Assembly (NCBI GenBank): GCA_964528095.1
Contig: CAZGSG010000059.1
Span: forward strand, 1-24,699
From: CAZGSG01 sp964528095
Lineage (GTDB): Bacteria > Bacteroidota > Bacteroidia > Chitinophagales > Chitinophagaceae
DNA: 24,699 bases
Direction: 5' to 3'
Part shown: one piece after another, positions 16,906-22,636 of the stretch
Numbering within the stretch: position 1 is the first letter of the stretch
How the letters are laid out: each line of letters opens with the position of its first letter
Position numbers and translations under genes: made by a program
The notes under the pieces: model-generated
Database searches by the model: none
What the model was told of the DNA's origin: nothing
Seen by the model: the letters and a program-made list of their open reading frames with translations, nothing else

Positions 16906-18012
16906 TTAAGCGATCTGGGGTTCGACAATCTTTTTTTCCTTTGTTTCTGCCTGTTTGGGACCTGAAGAGGCGATTGTTATTTTCTGTACCCGTTCTTTCA
17001 TTAAAGCAATCGCTTCTTCGCGACTGCTGAAAGTACCGTTGATATTAACCAGGTTATCAGCCAGTTTATCATACCGTTTGGTCATGAGCCAGACAAATAT
17101 GTGCAGGTAATGGATCCCGTCAAATATGATGGCTTTCTTTTCTGCGAATTTGTCTTTTAGTTTCATGAACTCGCCGGGTATTTCCGTGTAGTGCATGCCA
17201 GGGCGAAGATGGTGAACGGTATGGTAGCCATCATTCCAGCAAGTGTGATTGTATTTTGTATTAAGGCAATTGATTGCGCTGGTATACATATCTTCCGGAT
17301 CATTCTTGTCAAGAAAGGAGTGCTGTGTCCAGTTGCCAAGCATCATCACTGTCCGTGCAAAGAAAAAAGGAATAATAAAGATCCACATGGTGGCCTGCAG
17401 GTTCACAAAACACATGCCTATGCAGAATGCATAAAAAGACAATTCTCCATAACTTAAACGCATATAGAATTTCCTGCGTTTGCGGCTGAACAGGTACATG
17501 AATGTATCGCGAAAACCTAATACCAGGAAGCGGCCGACGTATCGTAAGAAGCCGCGCAGGCTATCGCGACGATAGGCCATTGTACTGCTGGCATCATCCG
17601 GCATATTATTCTCTACATGATGCATGGCCATATGATGCACGAAATAAGTCTCCGGGGTGTGCCCAAAAAAAGGACAAACAACCCAGATCGTCCAGTGGTA
17701 CATCCAGGTGTATGCTTTTTTAAAAAGCTTACGATGGCTGATGCAATGCAACATAAGACCAAAACGACCCTTGAAATACATCTGTGAAATATAGAAATAG
17801 GGGAGATAGGCCACCCACCATTGCCAGCCCTTTAGTAAAGGCGTATACAATATAATAGCCGTTGGTATCACCAGCAGGTGAATCGCTGTAAGTAAATAAA
17901 TAAATGGAAGATCCCGGGGATCATTGATAAAGCGTAGCCAGAATTTATCGTACCCGCTATATTTTTCCTTGGGAATATATACCGGATCGGTAAGTGTATT
18001 CAGTGGCTTCAT
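16906..18012 (-). CDS. Membrane fatty acid desaturase
   Basis: A 368-residue membrane di-iron enzyme. Three histidine boxes are complete: HCISH (H89, H93), HHMAMHH (126-132) and GYHTVHH (H264, H267, H268). An extra QHSF (H231) may also contribute a ligand. Hydrophobic segments lie near 37-57, 64-80, 104-118, 190-206 and 208-222. The spacing fits the FA_desaturase superfamily, which introduces double bonds in acyl chains or hydroxylates lipids; regiospecificity cannot be read here. The C-terminal ~100 residues are charged and probably cytoplasmic. The gene appears monocistronic, with 149 bp to the ade start. An inverted repeat lies in its leader (18049-18080), suggesting regulation. Confidence 0.9.
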   Translation of the reverse strand: MKPLNTLTDPVYIPKEKYSGYDKFWLRFINDPRDLPFIYLLTAIHLLVIPTAIILYTPLLKGWQWWVAYLPYFYISQMYFKGRFGLMLHCISHRKLFKKAYTWMYHWTIWVVCPFFGHTPETYFVHHMAMHHVENNMPDDASSTMAYRRDSLRGFLRYVGRFLVLGFRDTFMYLFSRKRRKFYMRLSYGELSFYAFCIGMCFVNLQATMWIFIIPFFFARTVMMLGNWTQHSFLDKNDPEDMYTSAINCLNTKYNHTCWNDGYHTVHHLRPGMHYTEIPGEFMKLKDKFAEKKAIIFDGIHYLHIFVWLMTKRYDKLADNLVNINGTFSSREEAIALMKERVQKITIASSGPKQAETKEKKIVEPQIA

Positions 18013-18335
18013 TAATGGTTATCCGAGTTTAAATGAAAAAACAGGTGGCTGGTAATTAGTCCTTATGTGTTGATTACCAGTATAAAATCCCTTGTAAATG
18101 GGGCGAAAATAAAGATTTTATGCCACTTATACCTGATTAAATTCTAAGTGGGTATTCTATAAACGGGGCATTGAAGCGAATGTTACGTAAAAGCGATATT
18201 ATTTTATAGGAAAGAACACTTGCTTTCAGTGTCTTAAGCGAGGCAGATCAATAATTTAGATATAAGGGGGCCGGGCACAATAAGCCCCTGGATATTCATA
18301 TCCCATTTAATCTATATGCTTACTGGTCTACCATG
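18013..18335. other. 323-bp intergenic region upstream of the desaturase
   Basis: This gap carries the leader and presumably the promoter of the desaturase (-) and the end of the GH109 gene. I see the CTGGTAAT/ATTACCAG repeat listed separately, a small palindrome GGATAT-TC-ATATCC near 18290-18303, and a GGGGC/GCCCC hairpin near 18268-18287 without a T-run. No TAnnTTTG box was found on the minus strand. No coding ORF or RNA gene was recognised. Confidence 0.4.
18049..18080 (-). promoter_or_regulatory. Perfect 8-bp inverted repeat in the desaturase leader
   Basis: CTGGTAAT (18049-18056) and ATTACCAG (18073-18080) are perfect reverse complements separated by 16 nt, 37-68 nt upstream of the desaturase ATG. 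They can form an mRNA hairpin, or two half-sites about 24 bp apart (a little over two helical turns) for a dimeric regulator. Lipid-desaturase genes are often controlled by temperature or fatty acid supply, but no regulator is identified here. Confidence 0.5.
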
Positions 18336-19772
18336 TCACTTTTTGGGGACTTTTCTAACCGTGGTAGTAGCGCCGCCTTCCAGGGTAAGACTGATCGGCT
18401 TATTGGTTTGCCAGGCGCCCCGGGTGAAATCAGGAATATCAACTGTCCTCGAACGTTTTTCTATTGATCTGCCACTTAATGCAAAAATAGAGCTCCAGCT
18501 GGCAGCATCATACACATCCTGATCAAGCGGCAAGCCATTGCGTAAACAATCGATCAGCCGCCAGTCCATGATAAAATCCATGCCGCCATGGCCGCCTACT
18601 TCTTTTGCGATCTCGCCAATATGTTTTACAATAGCGGGAGCATATTTTTTATTCAGTTCGTCCATCTCTTCCTTTTTGATCCAGCTGTGACCAAAAGCAA
18701 TTCTTTCGGGTGAAGGATATTTTTGTGCCGCACCCTTGGTACCACTCAGGAGATGCAATCGTGAATAAGGCCGCAGGGAAGAAACATCATGTTGCAGCAT
18801 GATCGTTTTGCCTTTTTGTGTGCGAATGATCGTTGTATTCATGTTTCCCCGGTAAGGCTTATTGGTATAGTCAGAGAAAAAAGGATCTTTCTCCGCCATG
18901 TCCTTTGCCAGGTTATTGAGTGTAAAATCATTCGAACTCATGCTTACCAGGTGGTCCATTTTGTCACCACGGTTAATATCCAGGCATTGTGCTATTGGTC
19001 CCAACCCATGTGTTGGATAAAGATTACCGTTATGCTGATAGTTTTGTTTCAGCCGCCACATATCGGCGTATGCCTTTTTATTAAACAGATAATCTTTGCT
19101 CAGGTCATGGATATAAGCGCCCTCTGCATGTATCAGTTCGCCAAATGCGCCATTACGTGCCATATTGAGAGTAAGCAGTTCAAAAAAATCATAGCAGCAG
19201 TTCTCCAGCATCATACAGTGCTTCTTCGTTTTTTCAGAAGTCTCTACAAGCGACCAGCAATCATCAATAGTAAGACCTGCATTTACTTCTGTGGCCACAT
19301 GTTTTCCGTTTTTCATGGCATGCAGGGCCACCGGCGTATGCAGATGCCAGGGGGTGGGTGTATACACCAGGTCAACATCATTGCTTTCACAAAGCGCTTT
19401 CCATCCGTCTTCGCCGCTATATTCCTTTGCTTTTGGCCTTCCCATTTTCTCCAGCGTTTTTTGTGCAGATGTTACACGATCCGGGTATTTATCACAAAGC
19501 GCTGTTATCTCTACCCCATCTATATAACTAAGCCGTTCTACCGCACCACTGCCACGCATGCCCAATCCAACGATGCCGATACGCACCACATTCAGTTTAG
19601 GCGCTGCATATCCACACATATTGAATCGTTGCTTACCTGTTTCAAACTCCGCCGACCGGTTCATTTGCTCATCAGTAGCGGCAAATGTCTCTGCAAAAGT
19701 AGGAAGCCCGGTAGCCAGTACTCCACTGCCTATGGCCATACGGCGAAGAAAATTCCTGCGGTTGGTGCTCAT
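18336..19772 (-). CDS. GH109 alpha-N-acetylgalactosaminidase-like protein (Gfo/Idh/MocA fold), Tat-exported
   Basis: A 478-residue protein from the ATG at 19772. A frame extension to TTG 19799 would bury the signal. The N-terminus NRRNFLRRMAIGSGVLATG is a twin-arginine signal, so the protein is exported folded, probably with bound NAD. Residues ~62-165 form the Rossmann domain (RIGIVGLGMRGSG, glycines 69, 71 and 74). TPWHLHTPVA, MMLENCCYDFFEL (188-199), EGAYIHDL and NLYPTHGLGP (250-259, H255) follow the pattern of GH109 enzymes, which cleave alpha-GalNAc by NAD-dependent oxidation and elimination. GGHGGMDFIMDWR and IPDFTRGAW near the C-terminus support this over a simple dehydrogenase. No SusC/SusD pair or other glycosidase is adjacent. 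Activity is inferred from family, not shown. Confidence 0.88.
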   Translation of the reverse strand: MSTNRRNFLRRMAIGSGVLATGLPTFAETFAATDEQMNRSAEFETGKQRFNMCGYAAPKLNVVRIGIVGLGMRGSGAVERLSYIDGVEITALCDKYPDRVTSAQKTLEKMGRPKAKEYSGEDGWKALCESNDVDLVYTPTPWHLHTPVALHAMKNGKHVATEVNAGLTIDDCWSLVETSEKTKKHCMMLENCCYDFFELLTLNMARNGAFGELIHAEGAYIHDLSKDYLFNKKAYADMWRLKQNYQHNGNLYPTHGLGPIAQCLDINRGDKMDHLVSMSSNDFTLNNLAKDMAEKDPFFSDYTNKPYRGNMNTTIIRTQKGKTIMLQHDVSSLRPYSRLHLLSGTKGAAQKYPSPERIAFGHSWIKKEEMDELNKKYAPAIVKHIGEIAKEVGGHGGMDFIMDWRLIDCLRNGLPLDQDVYDAASWSSIFALSGRSIEKRSRTVDIPDFTRGAWQTNKPISLTLEGGATTTVRKVPKK

Positions 19773-19979
19773 ATTTTTTTCTGATTTGTAGAACTGCAAT
19801 TTCAGAAAATAAAAGATACACTGATACAGTTACAGAAATTGGAACAATCGTTTGTGAAGGAATAATATCATCAACAGCACAGGGTTTTGCTGCCTGCTAT
19901 ATACTATTAATGATTAATGATGTGCTATGGAAGAGCGGAACAACCGGGCAAAATAGAACGCATATTATAAAGCGATCGT

Positions 19980-20459
19980 TTAAACGCTCTCCTTACTCAT
20001 ACTGTTCTTATCGACCGGCCAATGCGCCGGTTGAAGACTTTTGATACCTGTGGTGATCATAAAATACAGGCAACTGATAATCCATCCCGACCAAAAAAGA
20101 TAGAATCCCAAATGGAATCGCTCCTTCAGTAGCCGGTGAGTATATGTATGCTGAAAATCATTGTAAGTATACAGTAGTCCTGCCAACGCAAGTAAAATAA
20201 ATACCCCGCCAACCATATAACTGATACGGGCAGCAAATTTTTTCTGTATAAACCATAAAAGAAGTATAATGAATAGCTGGATCCCGAAAAACAAAGCGGC
20301 TGTTTTCCAACCCGAGCGAAGTATTTTATATTCCTTGTAAAAAAAATGAATACCTATCCTGCCGATCCAGGAGATTTTAGTAATGAGGTATGCTTGTAAG
20401 CAGGAGAAAAGCAATTGGAACAACAACAGAATAGCAATTGGCTTCAGGTTTTTCATCAT
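19980..20459 (-). CDS. Four-helix membrane protein of unknown function
   Basis: I do not recognise a family. The 159 residues hold four hydrophobic segments near 8-28, 52-71, 79-98 and 117-137. They are joined by basic loops (YKEYKILRSGWK, IQKKFAARIS) and an HTYTHRLLKERFH stretch at 105-116. The tail (from ~141) is polar. A strong promoter lies directly upstream (20464-20494). Two ATGs in tandem (20459 and 20456) follow the -7 box by only 4 nt, so the mRNA may be leaderless. It stands alone, with 207 bp to the GH109 start. Confidence 0.75.
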   Translation of the reverse strand: MMKNLKPIAILLLFQLLFSCLQAYLITKISWIGRIGIHFFYKEYKILRSGWKTAALFFGIQLFIILLLWFIQKKFAARISYMVGGVFILLALAGLLYTYNDFQHTYTHRLLKERFHLGFYLFWSGWIISCLYFMITTGIKSLQPAHWPVDKNSMSKESV

Positions 20460-20770
20460 CTGTCAAAAATAATACACGGAGTTCAAAGATTCAATAGCTG
20501 TGTAGCGCCTGATCAATGAAGAAACAGGGAATCATTTAATTATAATTCGATCTACGCAGTAGGGGTATGTATTACAGCGTTTATTTTATGTAGTAAAGAA
20601 AATAATAATTAATTCCGCGGTATATTGATCCGGGCCTGTAATTCCATCAGGATAACTTCTTCAACATGTTAAGGAGTTTCCCAATCCCGGCGGTGATTTT
20701 ACCCGTCGTTTTCAAATCTTTGCTTAGGAAATCTAATCATATCATATTATCCTTTGTGGATAAACTGGGT
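20460..20770. other. Non-coding stretch upstream of the sigma-54-like promoter
   Basis: The left end holds the promoter of the membrane protein gene. The remainder shows no ORF I would defend. An AACATGTT palindrome (20663-20670) lies about 100 bp upstream of the -24/-12 element, a usual distance for an enhancer-binding-protein site, but an 8-bp palindrome is weak evidence. The sequence is mixed, without repeats. Confidence 0.35.
20464..20494 (-). promoter_or_regulatory. Bacteroidota-type promoter of the four-helix membrane protein gene
   Basis: Minus strand: TTG (20492-20494), 20 nt, then TATTTTTG (20464-20471), then ACAG and the tandem ATGs. Both boxes and the 20-nt spacing match the consensus and equal the spacing at the LiaF-cluster promoter. 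Transcription should start at or within a few bases of the start codon. Confidence 0.65.
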
Positions 20771-20787
20771 TTGGCAGTGCTTTTGCA
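20771..20787 (+). promoter_or_regulatory. Candidate sigma-54 (-24/-12) promoter
   Basis: TTGGCAGTGCTTTTGCA. The GG (20773-20774) and GC (20785-20786) are separated by exactly 10 nt, the strict spacing of RpoN promoters. The match to YTGGCACGnnnnTTGCW is broken only at the seventh and eighth positions. Transcription is expected near 20798 on the + strand, 22 nt before a small ORF. Confidence 0.6.
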
Positions 20788-20819
20788 TTTTTAGGGCATT
20801 GATCTTAAAATCCGTACTT

Positions 20820-20891
20820 ATGATAAAGACCTTTGCAATCAATCTTGCGATCATCCTTTTGTACTATGTGATCGTGATGCTGGCTTTTTGA
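20820..20891 (+). CDS. Candidate 23-residue single-span membrane peptide
   Basis: A tiny ORF, ATG to TGA. It begins MIKTF and ends VIVMLAF, is almost wholly hydrophobic after the lysine at position 3, and is long enough for one membrane helix. Its support comes from position: the start lies 22 nt past the start site predicted from the sigma-54-like promoter, and a six-T tract (20950-20955) ends the region. Both neighbouring genes are on the other strand, so it is not a fragment of either. No Shine-Dalgarno sequence is seen, which is normal here. I recognise no family. The transcript might instead be a non-coding RNA of roughly 155-160 nt, with the ORF fortuitous. Confidence 0.4.
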   Translation: MIKTFAINLAIILLYYVIVMLAF

Positions 20892-20910
20892 AATGTAAAA
20901 GAGAAAATAG

Positions 20911-20955
20911 CCCCGGATCGTTTCAAACACGGCGATAGGCAAACACGGCTTTTTT
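20911..20955 (+). terminator. Possible terminator of the small + strand transcript, with 10-bp direct repeat
   Basis: An interrupted stem (GCC..ATCG pairing with CGAT.GGC, 20911-20940) precedes CAAACACGGC and a T-tract (20950-20955). CAAACACGGC occurs twice (20924-20933 and 20940-20949), giving a 16-bp period. The stem is weak, so this is a tentative terminator call. Confidence 0.3.
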
Positions 20956-20971
20956 ATTTCAGCTGCTATAC

Positions 20972-20996
20972 AAAAAAGTTCTGTATTCCTTTACAG
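20972..20996 (-). terminator. Weak intrinsic terminator after trmD
   Basis: On the minus strand CTGTA and TACAG pair around a 6-nt loop (20981-20996), followed after AAC by a six-T run (20972-20977). It begins just past the trmD stop codon. The stem is short and A-T rich, so strength is uncertain. Confidence 0.4.
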
Positions 20997-20999
20997 TAC

Positions 21000-21686
21000 T
21001 TATGCCTGTTCCTCATCCAGCAGGTCCGGTCTTCTTTCTTTTGTTCTTTGCAATGATTGCTCATACCGCCATTCTCCTATCTTTTTATGATCGCCACTCA
21101 TTAGTATCTCCGGTACCTTCCATCCCCTGAAGTCAACCGGGCGGGTATATACAGGTGGCGCCAGCAGGTTGTCCTGGAATGAATCGAAAAGCGCGGAAGT
21201 CTCATCGTTCAATACCCCCGGTAATAATCTTCCTATCGCGTCTACCAGGATGGCTGCAGCCAATTCGCCTCCGCTTAATACATAGTCACCGATAGAAATT
21301 TCCCTGGTAATAAAACGTTCCCTGATCCTTTCATCAATTCCTTTATAATGGCCGCAGATCAGCAGTAGATTTCCTTTGAGGGAAAGCGAATTCGCCAACT
21401 GCTGATCGAGTGTTTTACCATCAGGTGTGAGATAAATGATCTCGTCATAAGTCGTTGTAAGGGATAATTCCTCGATAGCTTTTGCAAGCGGTTCACACAT
21501 CATTACCATACCTGCGCCACCCCCATACTGGTAATCGTCTACCATGCCATACTCGTTGACGGCCCATTTCCGGAGTTGGTGTAAATGGATCTCCAGCAAG
21601 CCTTTCTCCTGTGCTCTTTTCATGATACTGTGTTCGAAAGGACTTTTTAATAACTCAGGCAATACTGTAATAATATCTATCCGCAT
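21000..21686 (-). CDS. trmD: tRNA (guanine(37)-N1)-methyltransferase
   Basis: Cytoplasmic SPOUT-family enzyme that methylates N1 of G37 next to the anticodon, preventing +1 frameshifting. The 228-residue length is normal. Family motifs are clear: the N-terminal MRIDIITVLPEL, the YGGGAGMVM loop (54-62), the knot loops ICGHYKGIDER (110-120) and IGDYVLSGGELA (132-143), R153 in IGRLLPGV, and catalytic-type D168 in FDSF. The C-terminal PPVYTRPVDFRGWKVPEILMSGDH is diagnostic. It lies 39 bp downstream of the lipoprotein gene, but a TATCTTTG box sits directly before its ATG, so it may have its own promoter. There is no rimM or rpsP nearby, unlike the Proteobacterial order. Confidence 0.97.
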   Translation of the reverse strand: MRIDIITVLPELLKSPFEHSIMKRAQEKGLLEIHLHQLRKWAVNEYGMVDDYQYGGGAGMVMMCEPLAKAIEELSLTTTYDEIIYLTPDGKTLDQQLANSLSLKGNLLLICGHYKGIDERIRERFITREISIGDYVLSGGELAAAILVDAIGRLLPGVLNDETSALFDSFQDNLLAPPVYTRPVDFRGWKVPEILMSGDHKKIGEWRYEQSLQRTKERRPDLLDEEQA

Positions 21687-21690
21687 TGTA

Positions 21691-21698
21691 CAAAGATA
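21691..21698 (-). promoter_or_regulatory. Candidate -7 box of trmD
   Basis: TATCTTTG on the minus strand matches TAnnTTTG exactly and is followed by TACA and the trmD ATG. No good TTG lies at the expected -33 distance, so the promoter would rest on the -7 box alone. If used, the trmD mRNA would be leaderless or nearly so. Confidence 0.4.
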
Positions 21699-21725
21699 GA
21701 ACAGTAAAGGATTTTAAGGCCGGGC

Positions 21726-22103
21726 TTAGTTTGCCGAAACAAAAAGAGGGAGATTGGTCTCATTACCACCCGTATCACGGGCTATGACCAGGATTTTATA
21801 TGTTGTACCCGCTTTCGCAATAAAGGACTCGTCGAGACTGTAACTACTGTTGTCAGGATAGCGGTGTATATCATACAGCAACTGTCCTGTACTATTATCA
21901 GAAATATGTACATGCACCAGGAACAGTTTCTGGTCGTCTTTTACTTCCATGGTAACAGGCACAGTTTGCCCTGCAACAAAAACCTGGTTATTGACCGGGC
22001 TGGATGGGGTGATAATGGGAGGTGTTTTATCATTATTGCCCGTTTCATTCTTTGAACAGGCGGATGAAAACAATAAAATCAGTATTGAATAAAATAGTTT
22101 CAT
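21726..22103 (-). CDS. Small Ig-like lipoprotein (DUF4625-like)
   Basis: A 125-residue lipoprotein. The signal ends in the lipobox SSAC with C16 as the likely lipidated residue. Acidic or polar residues follow (SKNETGNND), as in Bacteroidota lipoproteins. The remainder is one Ig-like beta-sandwich: PPIITPSSPVNNQVFVAGQ, VHVHISDNSTGQLLYDIHRY and ILVIARDTGGNET. The VHVHI...TGxLLYDxH pattern recalls DUF4625, whose function is unknown; this assignment is from memory and moderate. It lies between the S4 protein gene (53 bp upstream) and trmD. Confidence 0.78.
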   Translation of the reverse strand: MKLFYSILILLFSSACSKNETGNNDKTPPIITPSSPVNNQVFVAGQTVPVTMEVKDDQKLFLVHVHISDNSTGQLLYDIHRYPDNSSYSLDESFIAKAGTTYKILVIARDTGGNETNLPLFVSAN

Positions 22104-22156
22104 TGCGGAAGAATCGCTGCTAATTTAATCTTTTAAAACTATTTCGGCTTTAGAGA

Positions 22157-22543
22157 TCAATCTTCCATAAAACCATCCAGGTCCCTTCTTTCTTTTTTCG
22201 TGGGGCGGCCGATCTTGCTTTGTCGCTTGCCGGTATGAAAACTGGCAGCCTGGAATTGCAGCCGTTCGATCTCTTCGGGAGGAGTAATATCGGCAAAGTG
22301 TTTAATAGCTTCTGTATGCGCCACCCTTTTTTCGAGCAGGCCGGTCACTTTTATACGCCATCGCTTGGCTTCTGTTTTTACTTCGTATTCATCGCCAATA
22401 GATACATTTTTTGAAGCCTTGGCCTGCAGGCCCTCAAATTTCACCTTACCTGTATCACAGGCCGTAGAAGCCATCGACCTGGTTTTAAATAACCTGATCG
22501 ACCATAAATATTTATCGAGGCGGAGTTTTTCCTTTTCAGCCAT
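22157..22543 (-). CDS. S4-domain RNA-binding protein (Hsp15/HslR-like)
   Basis: A 128-residue basic protein from the ATG at 22543. The frame continues to a TTG at 22570, but the extension overlaps the promoter and adds no S4 sequence. Residues 7-65 form an S4 domain: LRLDKYLWSIRLFKTRSMA, then GKVKFEGLQAKASKNVSIGDEYEV. The tail is charged and basic (GKRQSKIGRPTKKERR). In E. coli Hsp15 binds stalled 50S subunits carrying peptidyl-tRNA and returns them to the cycle; a related ribosome-rescue role is likely by family. A -7 box lies 3 nt before the start codon, suggesting its own leaderless promoter. Confidence 0.88.
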   Translation of the reverse strand: MAEKEKLRLDKYLWSIRLFKTRSMASTACDTGKVKFEGLQAKASKNVSIGDEYEVKTEAKRWRIKVTGLLEKRVAHTEAIKHFADITPPEEIERLQFQAASFHTGKRQSKIGRPTKKERRDLDGFMED

Positions 22544-22546
22544 AGG

Positions 22547-22579
22547 CAAAAGTAAAAATTTAAAATTCAACTTGCCAAA
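22547..22579 (-). promoter_or_regulatory. Bacteroidota-type promoter of the S4-protein gene
   Basis: Minus strand: TTTG (22576-22579), 21 nt, then TACTTTTG (22547-22554), CCT, ATG. Both boxes match the Bacteroidota consensus. The -7 box ends 3 nt before the start codon, so transcription probably begins at or very near the ATG. Confidence 0.55.
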
Positions 22580-22636
22580 ATGAGCTTTAGGATAACAATC
22601 CCCTCTTATACATGTCGCTGATAGATCTTCCTGTAC

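Noticed and set aside
18234..18299. A 21-codon minus-strand ORF (starting MNIQGLIV) in the gap upstream of the desaturase
   Set aside because: No promoter box, ribosome binding site or terminator accompanies it, unlike the small ORF at 20820, and such ORFs are expected by chance.
18789..19784. A 331-codon open frame on the + strand antisense to the GH109 gene
   Set aside because: It is rich in Cys, His and Ile with no domain-like pattern, and lies wholly across a well-supported gene on the other strand; it is a by-product of that gene's codon use.
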